Assembly: GCF_026409565.1 (NCBI RefSeq)
Contig: NZ_CP112881.1
Span: forward strand, 1,659,501 to 1,723,500
Origin: Sneathiella aquimaris
Lineage (GTDB): Bacteria; Pseudomonadota; Alphaproteobacteria; Sneathiellales; Sneathiellaceae
Direction of reading: 5' to 3'
Length of the DNA stretch: 64,000 nt
The notes beneath the pieces were generated by a model. It was not told where the DNA came from. It saw nothing but the letters and a program-made list of their open reading frames with translations, and made no database searches. The stretch's first letter is position 1. Every line of letters starts with the position of its first letter. Position numbers and translations under genes: made by a program. Below, in pieces: positions 23,297-32,861 of the stretch.

Positions 23297-23482
23297 TTAT
23301 TGGTGCATGCTGTTTATTTTTTTATCTGTATTGTATTGGCTTAACGCGTATACAGCCCAAATAGCAGCCGGGATCCAGCCAATGAGCGTTGCCTGAAGAA
23401 TAAGGCAAAAAATACCCTGAAAGGGGCGTCCGATTGTAAAGAACACAAGAAAAGGTAAAAGTATCGCAATTATCAAGCGCAT
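23297..23482 (-). CDS. YqaE/Pmp3-family membrane peptide
   Basis: A 61-aa protein with two membrane helices (about residues 3-18 and 26-47) and the family pattern of a proline in the first helix (ILLPFLVFF), a short loop and a second helix (TLIGWIPAAIWAVY). Pmp3-like peptides are found across bacteria and plants and are linked with membrane potential and salt stress. TAGGAGAC lies upstream of the ATG. A monocistronic small gene. Confidence 0.8.
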   Translation of the reverse strand: MRLIIAILLPFLVFFTIGRPFQGIFCLILQATLIGWIPAAIWAVYALSQYNTDKKINSMHQ

Positions 23483-23594
23483 TATAGAAGTCTCCTAGTC
23501 GACAAAGTATTTGAACCAAATTCCAGTTCAATGTCTTAATAAGGATAGTTGTGAAGTAAAGCTACTACCAGAATAAAAAGAAGAACTTGGAAAT

Positions 23595-25025
23595 ATGGTG
23601 AAAAAGGAAACGGCTCTGGCCGCGCTGGAACAGGAATTTCAGACCGCCCTGACTTTTATGAATCAGCCGGCGAAAAATTGGGTTCATCAACGCCTTGCAC
23701 CAGATGGCAAAAAAGCGTTGGATGTGGCGATTATTGGTGCAGGGGCTTCGGGACTGTCTGTCGCATTTGCGCTTAAGCGGGAAGGGGTGCGGAATATTGC
23801 AGTTTTTGATCAAAATCCGCGTGGGGAAGAAGGGCCATGGGTCACAACTGCCCGGATGCGAACGCTTCGCTCTCCCAAGCATCTTACAGGCCCGCATCAA
23901 GGGATTGCGTCATTAACATTCCGGGCTTGGTATCGTGCCGTTTATGGCGAAGAGGCTTGGGAAAAACTGGACAAAATCCCCCGTGAAATATGGATGGCGT
24001 ATTTGTGCTGGTATCGAAAAATTACCGCACCTTTCGTGCAGAATGACATTTGCCTGAAAAGCCTGAAGTCGGAGGGCGACTTCTGGCATCTTTTATTGGA
24101 TAGCGAAAACGGAAGCCGGCTACAATATGCCCGTCACGTGGTACTGGCGACCGGCCGGGCAGCCTCTGGTGGTGTTGCGTTACCGCCTGTGGCAGATGCC
24201 ATCCCAGCCTCCCTGCGTGCCCATACAGAAGATCAAATTGACTTTCGCCAATTGAAAGGGGCGCGGATCCTCGTGGTGGGAGGGGCGGCTTCTGCCGTCG
24301 ATGCCGCTGCAACGGCTTTGGAGAACGGCGCAGCCCAAGTGGATATGCTAGTCCGGTCTCCTGAATTGCCAACTCTGAACAAGTTTAAATATATCGTTTA
24401 TCCTGGCTTTATGCGCGGGTTTCACAAACTGCCAGCCGACAAGAAGTGGGCCTTTTTAAAAGAAGGCTTTGATGCAAAGGTTGCCGCGCCGCGAGATTCT
24501 ATGCTCCGCCTCAAAGCGCATGAGAATTTTAACCTGTATCTCGGCGCCGGACTGATTTCAGCATCCTGTTCAGAGAAGAACCTAACGCTAACAACTCAGC
24601 GGGGGCAGTTCACCGGAGATTTCGTCATATTTGGAACCGGTTATGCGATGGATCTTCAAAAACAGCCCGAGCTGGCGTCTTTAGCCGCGGACATTCGATT
24701 GTGGAAGGATGAATTTCAGCCACCGTCCGGCGGCGAGGATGATCCGCTTCTAACCTATCCGTTTTTAGGGGACGGCTTTCAGTTTCTGCCAAAGTATGAG
24801 GGCGAAAATTGTTCTGGGCTGGACCGGCTTCACCTGTTCAACGCGGCCACAACAATGAGCCATGCCCCTGTCAGCAGTGATATTCCAGGAACAAATATCG
24901 GGACGGAACGCCTTGTGGATCATCTGATTGGTCGGTTGTTCTGTGATAACGCCGAGGCACATCTGGAAGAAATGCAGAACTATGCGGAACCTGAATTGCT
25001 GGGAGATGAGTGGATCGAACGTTGA
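23595..25025 (+). CDS. FAD/NAD(P)-binding oxidoreductase, monooxygenase-like
   Basis: A 476-aa flavoprotein. The first dinucleotide-binding motif is VAIIGAGASGLSVAFAL (GxGxxG at residues 48-53), and a second Rossmann motif, ILVVGGAASAVDAAATA, lies near residue 220, for NADPH. Between them RMRTLRSPKHLTGPH is typical of the flavin-containing monooxygenase superfamily that includes Baeyer-Villiger and N-hydroxylating enzymes. Near the C-terminus FGTGYAMDLQ matches the fifth-strand FAD motif. The substrate is unknown. The gene lies alone between two leftward tRNA genes and ends 5 bp from tRNA-Cys. Confidence 0.82.
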   Translation: MVKKETALAALEQEFQTALTFMNQPAKNWVHQRLAPDGKKALDVAIIGAGASGLSVAFALKREGVRNIAVFDQNPRGEEGPWVTTARMRTLRSPKHLTGPHQGIASLTFRAWYRAVYGEEAWEKLDKIPREIWMAYLCWYRKITAPFVQNDICLKSLKSEGDFWHLLLDSENGSRLQYARHVVLATGRAASGGVALPPVADAIPASLRAHTEDQIDFRQLKGARILVVGGAASAVDAAATALENGAAQVDMLVRSPELPTLNKFKYIVYPGFMRGFHKLPADKKWAFLKEGFDAKVAAPRDSMLRLKAHENFNLYLGAGLISASCSEKNLTLTTQRGQFTGDFVIFGTGYAMDLQKQPELASLAADIRLWKDEFQPPSGGEDDPLLTYPFLGDGFQFLPKYEGENCSGLDRLHLFNAATTMSHAPVSSDIPGTNIGTERLVDHLIGRLFCDNAEAHLEEMQNYAEPELLGDEWIER

Positions 25026-25029
25026 TAAT

Positions 25030-25103
25030 TGGAGGCCTGGACCGGAATCGAACCGGTGTTCACGGATTTGCAATCCGCTGCGTAGCCACTCCGCCACCAG
25101 GCC
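25030..25103 (-). tRNA. tRNA-Cys (GCA)
   Basis: A 74-nt cloverleaf reading leftward, starting GGCCTGGTGGCGGAGTGGC and ending with an encoded CCA at 25032-25030. The anticodon loop ATTGCAAA gives GCA. The T-arm contains GGTTCGATTCC. The acceptor stem GGCCTGG pairs with CCAGGCC. Confidence 0.96.
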
Positions 25104-25621
25104 TCACTTTCAGGAGGCTATCCCTGAAAAGTCATGGCGTTTTAAGTCTTTATCCCGTAGCTGTCAACAAGTGAATTACGCTGAAAATCATAAAAACTGC
25201 GGTGTAATTTTATTAGTTTACCGTTTGGTTTACAGTTTTGTCTTTCGCGATCCGCCTACAGGATTACCAAAAGCCAGCAAAAAATGATTGGGCCAATACT
25301 TCTCAGCATCTCGATCGCCGGTCTTGATCACTGGTCTGGATTGTTAGTAAACCGCTATTGCAACAGACGATTTCTGTCGTCGGATGGGTCTTCCTCGATA
25401 GGGGCACGTCTCGGGGTTTGCAGGCATCGTTTTGTGAGGGGTGCTGACGAAAATATCACGAATGCGCGCCTGTTTGCTAAAAACGAAAGGCAAAGGGCGC
25501 TTCTTTCTTGATTTTGCGCAGGAAATTTAAGTATAAACGCCGCGAACCAGTATGGCTCCAGTTAAACCAATGTCATACGATCCGGTCTGATGCAGAGTAT
25601 AGGAATAACGGGAAATTCAAT
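25104..25621. other. Gap without a supported gene
   Basis: A 518-bp stretch between tRNA-Cys and the methyltransferase gene. Short open frames occur on the plus strand but none has a family pattern or a good ribosome-binding site. It must hold the tRNA promoter (right of 25103, reading left) and the promoter for the gene at 25622, which I cannot pin down. I see no repeats or strong hairpins. Confidence 0.5.
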
Positions 25622-26275
25622 ATGACTGAAATTTACGCCGAAGCACGTGAGAGTATGGTGCTCAGTCAACTTCGCCCAAACAATGTGACCAGTGACAGTG
25701 TGGCCGAGGCCATGAACACGGTACCGCGAGAAGAATTTGTCCCCAAAGCCTTGCGAGGTGTTGCCTATCTGGACGAAGATTTGCAGGTGACGGATGACCG
25801 GTATTTGATTGAACCTCGGGTCTTTGGACGCATGCTTCAGGCAGCAGACATAAAGAAAAGCGACGTCGCGCTGGATATCGCCTGTGGCACTGGATATTCA
25901 TCAGCCGTTATTGGTCAGCTTGCACAGGCGGTCGTTGCGATTGATACAGATGCAGAACTTGTTGAAAAGGCATCCCAGACGCTCTCTGCGCTGGAAGTTG
26001 ACAATGTGGCCGTTGTTGAAGGCGCGTTGGAGGCTGGAAATGCGAAACAGGGACCGTATAATGTGATTCACATTAACGGAGCCATTGAAACCGTTCCAAT
26101 GAGCCTGATCGATCAGCTAGCCGATGGTGGCCGACTGATTTGTGTCATTGGCGTCAATCCAGGCGTTGCTACCCTGTATACTAAGTTAGGGGACGATGTT
26201 CGTGCCAAAGCATTGTTTAATGCCGCTGTACCCGAGCTGGGGAGCTTGAAATCCGAAGCAACGTTTAGTTTCTAA
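25622..26275 (+). CDS. Pcm-like methyltransferase lacking the canonical active-site serine
   Basis: A 217-aa protein starting at ATG 25622. The N-terminal region (MNTVPREEFVPKALRGVAYLD) and the SAM motif DIACGTGYSSAVIGQLA place it in the protein-L-isoaspartate O-methyltransferase family. The canonical stretch GQTISQP, whose Ser binds the isoaspartyl substrate, is here DDRYLIEPRV. SAM binding looks kept but the substrate may differ. It lies 195 bp upstream of the tolC-like gene, on the same strand. A canonical copy exists at 59208, so this is a divergent paralogue. Confidence 0.82.
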   Translation: MTEIYAEARESMVLSQLRPNNVTSDSVAEAMNTVPREEFVPKALRGVAYLDEDLQVTDDRYLIEPRVFGRMLQAADIKKSDVALDIACGTGYSSAVIGQLAQAVVAIDTDAELVEKASQTLSALEVDNVAVVEGALEAGNAKQGPYNVIHINGAIETVPMSLIDQLADGGRLICVIGVNPGVATLYTKLGDDVRAKALFNAAVPELGSLKSEATFSF

Positions 26276-26470
26276 GGAGACTGCGGTATGATGCCGGTCA
26301 CACTTTGCTGTATTTTGTCTGTAAAGTGTTTGTGAGTAGGGTGTGAACCGGTAGAAAACAGATATCCAGTGATGTGGGGGGCTGGATTAAAGTTTACGGG
26401 TGCTGTCCTTCACAAAAACACATATAGTTAAATCAGAATGCTGACTTAACCACCAAAAAGGGCATAGGGA

Positions 26471-27835
26471 ATGAAAAAAGCGATCGTTACGGTAACCTCG
26501 GTTCTGGCGATGTCCATGTTCAGTTCAATGGTGAATGCCGAAACTCTGCAAGAAGCACTTGCTTTGACCTATAGCTCCAATCCAACATTGCAGGCGCAAC
26601 GCGCCAGTGTACGGGGAACCGATGAAGGTGTAGCTCAAGCGCTTTCAGGATGGCGTCCGACGGTCACCGTGGTGGGGGAAGCGGGTGCTGAATATAGTAA
26701 AACGTCAACCACCTCTGCACCTGGAGGGGACCGGACCTATAACCCAAGCTCAGTCGCGGTTACTGTTTCTCAGCCAATTTATACGGGTGGCCAGACTGTC
26801 GCAAATACTGCCGCGGCAGAGGCGAGCGTGAAAGCCGCACGGTCTAACCTTGATTCCGTAGAGCAATCAGTCTTCCAATCTGCGGTCCGTGCTTATGTAA
26901 ATGTTGTCCGTGATCAGGCCGTTGTCGATCTTAACCGGAATAACGTCGAGGTTCTGGAGCGTCAGCGTGAAGCCGCACAGGATCGGTTCGATGTTGGTGA
27001 AATCACTCGAACAGATGTTGCTCAGGCCGAAGCCCGTTTGGCCGGTGCACGCTCAGACCTCGTCGGGGCAATTGGTAACCTGAAGGTGAGTGAGGCCAAT
27101 TACGAACGGATTGTCGGACAAAAACCGGGCAAGCTAGAGAATCCGTCATTGCCCGATAACTTTCCTGAATCAATCGACGCGGCCCTTGAAATGGGTATGA
27201 ATAACAACCCGGATATTCAGGCTGCAAAATATAACGAAGAAAGTTCAAAGCACAGCATTCGGGCGACGTCCGGTCAACTGCTGCCTACCTTGTCGTTGAC
27301 GGGGTCATTGGCGCATTCAGATGACCAGTCTTCAGAATCCCAATGGTCAGAAAGTGGTTCTTTGACAGCCCGGCTGACGGTGCCGCTATATCAGTCTGGT
27401 TCTGTTTACAGTCAGGTGCGTCAGGCACGTCAGTTAAACAATCAACGCAGGATCGAAATCGAATCTGCGGTACGGGAAGTCCGCGAAGCGGTTACGCGTT
27501 CCTGGGAACAGCTGGAATCAGCGCGGGCGCAGATAACATCTAATGAAGAACAGGTGCGCGCCAATACGATTGCGCTGGAAGGTGTTAATCAGGAAGCCCA
27601 GGTCGGATCCCGGACAACATTGGATGTTTTGGACGCCGAGCAGGAGCTGCTTGTCAGCCAGGTGAATCTTGTCACGTCACGACGGGATGTCAGTATTGCT
27701 GTCTATGACGTGTTGGCTGCGGTTGGTAATCTGGGAGCCCGCGAGTTGGGACTAAATGTTGAACTGTACGATCCAGAAGCCAATTATAAACGGGTTCGCA
27801 ACAAATGGACCGGTACTGACGGTGGTCTGGACTAG
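26471..27835 (+). CDS. tolC: TolC-family outer membrane efflux/secretion protein
   Basis: A 454-aa protein with a signal peptide (residues 1-23, cleavage after VNA), then two OEP repeats (about 30-220 and 235-435). Landmarks are SNPTLQAQRASVRGTDEGVAQ split by family-typical AQALSGWRPTV, QPIYTGGQTVANTAAAEASV, and the second repeat with VPLYQSGSVYSQVRQA. The trimeric product forms an outer-membrane channel and periplasmic tunnel for type I secretion and drug efflux. GGCATAGGGA precedes the ATG. No adaptor or ABC pump lies beside it, so it may serve several systems. Confidence 0.92.
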   Translation: MKKAIVTVTSVLAMSMFSSMVNAETLQEALALTYSSNPTLQAQRASVRGTDEGVAQALSGWRPTVTVVGEAGAEYSKTSTTSAPGGDRTYNPSSVAVTVSQPIYTGGQTVANTAAAEASVKAARSNLDSVEQSVFQSAVRAYVNVVRDQAVVDLNRNNVEVLERQREAAQDRFDVGEITRTDVAQAEARLAGARSDLVGAIGNLKVSEANYERIVGQKPGKLENPSLPDNFPESIDAALEMGMNNNPDIQAAKYNEESSKHSIRATSGQLLPTLSLTGSLAHSDDQSSESQWSESGSLTARLTVPLYQSGSVYSQVRQARQLNNQRRIEIESAVREVREAVTRSWEQLESARAQITSNEEQVRANTIALEGVNQEAQVGSRTTLDVLDAEQELLVSQVNLVTSRRDVSIAVYDVLAAVGNLGARELGLNVELYDPEANYKRVRNKWTGTDGGLD

Positions 27836-27966
27836 GGCGAATAGCACCCACTTTTTAAGCATTCATTAAGTATATGGTACGAAAGTGTTTATGGAGACTG
27901 GCCTTTTATGTCATTCTTAGATAAGTTTCGAACTTAATACTTAAATAGTCGTTGGTGATTTGCACG

Positions 27967-28644
27967 ATGAGTGATCCGAAAGCAGAACAAGAACCGACCA
28001 TGGAGGAAATCCTTGCCTCCATTCGTCGTATTATTTCCGAAGATGGCGATGAAGAAGAAGCCGCTGAAACCGAAGAGGTTTCTGAGGAAGTAGCTGCTGA
28101 ACCAGCGATGGAAGCAGAACCTGCCCCTGAACCAGAACCAGAACCCGAGCCTGAAGTTGAGGACGATGTCCTCGAGCTTACAGATGAGATCGATGATGAT
28201 GGTGAAGTTCTTGTAATGGATGAAGAGTTGGTGGTTGAAGAGCCAGAACCTGAGCCAGAACCAGAACCTGAACCTGAGCCGGAACCAGAACCCGAGCCAG
28301 AGCCAGAGCCAGAACCCGAGCCAGAGCCAGAGCCAGAACCAGAGCCAGTTTTTGAGCCAGAAGAACTGCCTGCAAAAAGCGCAATGGACGCTAAACTTGA
28401 CAGCCTGCTCGAAGAGCCAGTTGTCGCAGCTGCGACCAGTTCATTCGCTAGTCTCGCCGGTGCTGTCTCTTCGTCGCGCGGTATGCCGATGGGCAATGGC
28501 CACGCTACCCTTGAAGAACTTGTCCGCGATTTATTGCGTCCTATGCTGAAAGAATGGCTGGATGAACATCTGGCAAGCATCGTACAGCGTATTGTGGAAC
28601 GCGAAGTGAGCAAGCTCGCAGACCGTGCGGACGATAGCGAATAG
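27967..28644 (+). CDS. popZ: PopZ-like polar organizing protein (DUF2497)
   Basis: A 225-aa protein starting at ATG 27967. The N-terminal motif [15 protein letters not shown] is the DUF2497/PopZ short helix that binds client proteins. The middle is a long acidic, proline-rich disordered tract with 18 Glu-Pro units (residues 92-127), and the C-terminal helices ([40 protein letters not shown]) drive oligomerisation. In Caulobacter PopZ forms the polar microdomain that anchors ParB and centromere. The tolC-popZ-valS neighbourhood is common in alphaproteobacteria. Length is similar to or slightly above the Caulobacter protein. Confidence 0.9.
   Translation: MSDPKAEQEPTMEEILASIRRIISEDGDEEEAAETEEVSEEVAAEPAMEAEPAPEPEPEPEPEVEDDVLELTDEIDDDGEVLVMDEELVVEEPEPEPEPEPEPEPEPEPEPEPEPEPEPEPEPEPEPVFEPEELPAKSAMDAKLDSLLEEPVVAAATSSFASLAGAVSSSRGMPMGNGHATLEELVRDLLRPMLKEWLDEHLASIVQRIVEREVSKLADRADDSE
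28240..28347 (+). repeat. (GARCCN)18 hexanucleotide repeat in popZ
   Basis: Eighteen consecutive Glu-Pro codon pairs, mostly GAGCCA, GAACCA, GAACCT and GAACCC, in one uninterrupted 108-bp tract. In-frame unit gain or loss would change the length of the disordered linker without breaking the frame. Confidence 0.9.
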
Positions 28645-28752
28645 GTTCTTGTCCGTGGCTGCGAGCCGACTATACTGGGATTAAGTCCCGGGGGCCATTT
28701 GGTGGCTTTTCACCCGATTTTTTGATATATGATAATAAAGAGAGTGTCAGCG

Positions 28753-31416
28753 ATGCTTGACAAATCTTATCGGCCGCAAGAGGTCGAAGGAAAGCTCTAT
28801 TCCCGATGGATGGAGCAAGGCGCATTTGCATGTGGTCGAAATGATAGTGAAGATGCCTTCACAATTGTTATTCCGCCGCCGAATGTGACCGGTAACCTGC
28901 ATATGGGCCATGCGCTCAATAATACCCTTCAGGATATACTTGTTCGATTTGAACGGATGCGCGGGAAAGATGTGCTGTGGCAGCCCGGTACCGATCATGC
29001 TGGTATTGCAACCCAGATGGTTGTCGAACGCCAGCTCGCAGAGCAGGGCATTACCCGACATGATCTTGGTCGCGAAAAGTTCATTGAAAAGATCTGGGAG
29101 TGGAAAGAGAAATCCGGCGGATCCATTATTGGTCAGTTACACCGTTTAGGGGCTTCCTGTGACTGGAACCGGGAACGCTTTACAATGGATGAAGGTCTTT
29201 CCAAAGCCGTTCGGAAAGTGTTCGTCCAGCTTTACAAGGAAAACCTGATTTATCGGGACAAGCGCCTTGTAAACTGGGATCCGAAGTTTCACACGGCGAT
29301 TTCTGACCTGGAAGTTGAACAAAAAGAAGTCAACAGCCATATGTGGCACTTCAATTACCCGATTGAAGGCGGGGACGGCCGGTTTATTACCGTTGCAACC
29401 ACCCGTCCGGAAACAATGCTCGGCGATACAGGAATTGCCGTTCACCCTGATGATGATCGGTATAAAGAACTGGTCGGGAAATACGTTATTCTACCAATTG
29501 TTGGTCGGCGTATTCCGATTGTTGCGGATGAGTATGCGGACCCGGAACAGGGATCCGGTGCTGTTAAAATAACGCCTGCGCACGATTTTAATGATTTTGA
29601 GGTCGGCAAGCGGGCGGGGTTGGATGTCATTAATATTCTGGACGAAAATGCCTGTCTGAACGACACGGTTCCAGAAAAATACCGTGGGATGGACCGCTTT
29701 GCGGCCCGCAAGGAAATTGTTGCGGAAATTGAAGCCCTCGGTCTGTTGAATAAAATTGAAGATCACACACATATGGTTCCTTATGGCGACCGTTCTGGAG
29801 TTGTGATCGAGCCTTATCTAACGGATCAGTGGTTTGCCGATGCTGCTACATTGGCGCAGCCCGCTATTCGGGCCGTGGAAAGTGGTCAGACCAAGTTTGT
29901 TCCGTCAAAATGGACAAACACCTATTATGACTGGATGCGGAATATCCAACCTTGGTGTATTTCCCGGCAGTTATGGTGGGGTCACCGTATTCCGGCCTGG
30001 TTCGGTCCTGATGGCAAGATTTTCGTTGAGGAAACAGAAGAAGAAGCCTTTGCCGCGGCGGAAGCGCATTATGGCAAACGCGAAGAACTAACGCAGGACA
30101 ACGACGTTCTGGATACCTGGTTTTCGTCGGCTCTGTGGCCTTTTTCAACACTTGGCTGGCCGGATAAAACACCTGAACTGGATAAATATTACCAGACGGA
30201 TGTCTTGATCACGGGCTTTGATATTATTTTCTTCTGGGTTGCCAGAATGATGATGATGGGACTACATTTCATGGATGAAGTCCCACCTTTCCATACCGTC
30301 TACATTCATGCCTTGGTTCGTGATGAGCATGGTGCCAAGATGTCAAAATCCAAGGGGAATGTTGTTGATCCACTGGACCTTGTAGATAAATATGGTGCGG
30401 ACGCCCTTCGGTTCTTTTTGTCTGCCAGCGCGGCTCAGGGGCGGGATGTCCGTCTATCTGAACAGCGGGTGGAAGGATATCGGAATTTTACGACAAAACT
30501 TTGGAACGCTGCTCGTTTCTGCGAAATGAACGAATGCGCAGTGCCAGAAGGGTTTGACCCTTTCACAGCGGAGCAGCCAGTTAATCGCTGGATCATTGGT
30601 GAAGTTGCCAAATGTGAAGCAGCTGTTCGGGAAGCCCTTGAAGGCAAACGGGACGGTTATCGTTTCAATGACGCATCAAACGCGGTTTATTCCTTTACAT
30701 GGAATGTTTTCTGCGACTGGTATCTTGAGTTTGCAAAAATTCCATTCCAAGGCGATGACGAAGCGGCGAAGGCTGAAACAAAGGCGACGGCAGCGTGGGT
30801 TCTGGATGAAATTCTGAAAATTCTGCATCCGTTTATGCCTTTTATTACCGAAGAACTTTGGCTGACATTAGGGGCCAAACGGGATGCGGATTTGGTTGTT
30901 TCGGATTGGCCGGTTTATCCTGATACGGCAATTGATGAAAATGCCGATGCAGAGATGGTCTGGGTTCAGGACCTGATCAGCGGTATTCGTGCCGTTCGCA
31001 GTGAAATGAACGTTCCTGCCGGGGCGAAAATTCCGATGATCTTCAATGACGGCAGTGAAGCCCACAAGACCCGGCTTGAAAATCATTGGAATGTGATTTC
31101 AAGAATGGCGCGGCTCGAAAGCAAGGCGATCGACGTTGCTTTGCCAAAAGGTTCCCTGCAATTTGTTCATGATGGTGCAACCGTTGGTTTGGCGCTTGCG
31201 GGTGCGATGGATCTGGATGCTGAGAAAGCCCGTCTGGACAAGGAAATCGGTAAGCTGAACGGTTACATTACCGGTTTGAACAAAAAACTCGGCAATGAGA
31301 AATTTGTCAGTGGTGCGCCCGAACATGTTGTGGCGGCGGAAAAAGAAAAACTTGCTGAAGCGGATGTGAAAATGGCGAAGCTGAAAGACGCAGCTGAGCG
31401 ATTGAGCGAACTTTAA
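28753..31416 (+). CDS. valS: Valyl-tRNA synthetase
   Basis: A class Ia synthetase of about 887 aa, charging tRNA-Val. The HIGH motif is PPPNVTGNLHMGHALN (about residues 40-55), the KMSKS loop is GAKMSKSKGNVVDP, and the CP1 editing domain with TTRPETMLGDTGIAVHP is present, so mischarged threonine can be removed. A C-terminal coiled coil (LDKEIGKLNGYITGLNKKLG) contacts tRNA. MLDKSYRP at 28753 matches the family start better than the ATG at 28729. It is downstream of popZ by 108 bp and followed by a terminator. Confidence 0.96.
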   Translation: MLDKSYRPQEVEGKLYSRWMEQGAFACGRNDSEDAFTIVIPPPNVTGNLHMGHALNNTLQDILVRFERMRGKDVLWQPGTDHAGIATQMVVERQLAEQGITRHDLGREKFIEKIWEWKEKSGGSIIGQLHRLGASCDWNRERFTMDEGLSKAVRKVFVQLYKENLIYRDKRLVNWDPKFHTAISDLEVEQKEVNSHMWHFNYPIEGGDGRFITVATTRPETMLGDTGIAVHPDDDRYKELVGKYVILPIVGRRIPIVADEYADPEQGSGAVKITPAHDFNDFEVGKRAGLDVINILDENACLNDTVPEKYRGMDRFAARKEIVAEIEALGLLNKIEDHTHMVPYGDRSGVVIEPYLTDQWFADAATLAQPAIRAVESGQTKFVPSKWTNTYYDWMRNIQPWCISRQLWWGHRIPAWFGPDGKIFVEETEEEAFAAAEAHYGKREELTQDNDVLDTWFSSALWPFSTLGWPDKTPELDKYYQTDVLITGFDIIFFWVARMMMMGLHFMDEVPPFHTVYIHALVRDEHGAKMSKSKGNVVDPLDLVDKYGADALRFFLSASAAQGRDVRLSEQRVEGYRNFTTKLWNAARFCEMNECAVPEGFDPFTAEQPVNRWIIGEVAKCEAAVREALEGKRDGYRFNDASNAVYSFTWNVFCDWYLEFAKIPFQGDDEAAKAETKATAAWVLDEILKILHPFMPFITEELWLTLGAKRDADLVVSDWPVYPDTAIDENADAEMVWVQDLISGIRAVRSEMNVPAGAKIPMIFNDGSEAHKTRLENHWNVISRMARLESKAIDVALPKGSLQFVHDGATVGLALAGAMDLDAEKARLDKEIGKLNGYITGLNKKLGNEKFVSGAPEHVVAAEKEKLAEADVKMAKLKDAAERLSEL

Positions 31417-31434
31417 GGCGTTTTAAAATAAATG

Positions 31435-31462
31435 AAAAAGCGGCTTTCGGGTCGCTTTTTTT
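31435..31462 (+). terminator. Rho-independent terminator after valS
   Basis: AAAAAGCG (31435-31442) pairs with CGCTTTTT (31453-31460), extended inward by GC/GT, followed by T to 31462 and then ATGG. It ends the valS transcript 68 bp before the MFS gene. Confidence 0.75.
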
Positions 31463-31529
31463 ATGGCTTTTTACGGCCATCTATAATGAGACGGTTTGTC
31501 TCCGTTATCACATTCTTTTCGCTGGTGAA

Positions 31530-32777
31530 ATGACCTTTCATCAGTTAATAGACTGTATGATATCTAACAATTCCTCGCAAACATCAACCAAGTTTTTCAT
31601 GGGCGTACTGATCATCATCAGTATGTGCGGACCGCTTGGAATGAATATTATCCTGCCTTCTATTTCGTCTTTTCAGCTGGTCTTTGAAACTGATTATGCG
31701 ATGTCTCAGCTGACCTTGACGGTTTATCTGGCCGCGATCGCTGTTGGGCAGTTGATTTATGGCCCGCTTTCGGACCGGTTTGGAAGGCGTCCAATTGTCA
31801 TAGCAGGATTATTGATTTTCATCGCCGGAGGTGGGATTTGCATTTTCGCGACCTCTATTGAAATGATGATCGGCGGGCGGATGGTGCAGGCTCTTGGTGG
31901 ATGTGCGGGCATGGTTATGGGGCGGGCAATGGTTCGCGATCGTTTTACCGCAGAGCAGGCGGCCTCCGTCATCGCTTATATGACAATGGCCATTGTTGTC
32001 GCGCCATCATTGGCGCCAATGTTGGGCGGGATCCTGGAAGATCAGGCCGGATGGCGGTCCAGTTTTGCTTTTGTGATTGTGTTTGGTGCTGTCGCTCTGA
32101 TCTTTGCGTTAAAAGGGGCGGATGAAACCCTGTCCCCGAGGAAACGTCATGAAGCCCATTTTGGTGGCTTGTTTCTTTCTTTTTATTATCTTCTGAAAAA
32201 TCGCACCTTTATGTCCTACGCCCTTCAGGTCAGTTTCAGTACGTCTGCCTATTTTACGTTTCTAGGTGGAACGTCCTTCGTGCTGATCGATTTGATGGGC
32301 GGGACCGCGACCGAACTAGGATTTTATTTCGTCTTGGTTTCAGCATTTTATATTTTTGGCAACTATGTCACGGCTCGGCTTACTGACCAGTTGGGCATTT
32401 TCAAATTGATCGTGATTGGAACAGTCATATCATTTTGTGGGCCGCTTCTGATGCTGGTGACTGAGGTGTCTGTGGGCTTGGGCGCGCCTGCATTTTTTGG
32501 ATTTATGTGTCTGGTAGCGCTTGGAAATGGTCTTTGCATCGCGACAGGCGTGACCGGGGCCATTAGTGCTGATCCCGAAAGGGTAGGGGCGGCAGCCGGT
32601 CTTGCCGGGTCTATGCAAATTGGATTCGGCGCTGTCGGGACTTTTGTCGTGGGCCTATTGTTATCCTACTACGAAACAACACCACTTCCGCTGATACTGG
32701 TTGTTGGTATCTGTTGCATCGCGGCCTTTTTATCCCTGATGCTGGGGCGGAGTAAGGTTGCAACTGAAAGTTCGTGA
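31530..32777 (+). CDS. MFS multidrug exporter, Bcr/CflA type
   Basis: A 415-aa protein with 12 predicted membrane helices. The motif-A loop is GPLSDRFGRRP between helices 2 and 3, and the Bcr/CflA N-terminus (GPLGMNIILPSISSFQ) fits the drug:H+ antiporter 12-TM subgroup. The family exports bicyclomycin, chloramphenicol and related small molecules; the substrate here is not known. A downstream ATG at 31557 could be the start instead. The gene appears monocistronic. Confidence 0.88.
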   Translation: MTFHQLIDCMISNNSSQTSTKFFMGVLIIISMCGPLGMNIILPSISSFQLVFETDYAMSQLTLTVYLAAIAVGQLIYGPLSDRFGRRPIVIAGLLIFIAGGGICIFATSIEMMIGGRMVQALGGCAGMVMGRAMVRDRFTAEQAASVIAYMTMAIVVAPSLAPMLGGILEDQAGWRSSFAFVIVFGAVALIFALKGADETLSPRKRHEAHFGGLFLSFYYLLKNRTFMSYALQVSFSTSAYFTFLGGTSFVLIDLMGGTATELGFYFVLVSAFYIFGNYVTARLTDQLGIFKLIVIGTVISFCGPLLMLVTEVSVGLGAPAFFGFMCLVALGNGLCIATGVTGAISADPERVGAAAGLAGSMQIGFGAVGTFVVGLLLSYYETTPLPLILVVGICCIAAFLSLMLGRSKVATESS

Positions 32778-32861
32778 CAGGCGGGCGTTTTTTGCCTTTA
32801 CGCTCTGGCGATAATTTCCAATACTCTTCCCAACAAAAGAATAAACAGGGAGAATTGGGAA

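Noticed and set aside
25284-25511. Small gene between tRNA-Cys and the methyltransferase
   Set aside because: No ribosome-binding site, no family pattern, and composition like non-coding DNA.
28240-28347. CRISPR-like array
   Set aside because: The unit is a 6-bp coding repeat without spacers. No spaced repeats of CRISPR size occur anywhere in the window.
28178-28613. Long open frames opposite and beside popZ rich in Gly-Ser or Gln-Asn
   Set aside because: They are by-products of the GARCCN repeat read in other frames; the popZ frame has DUF2497 motifs at both ends.
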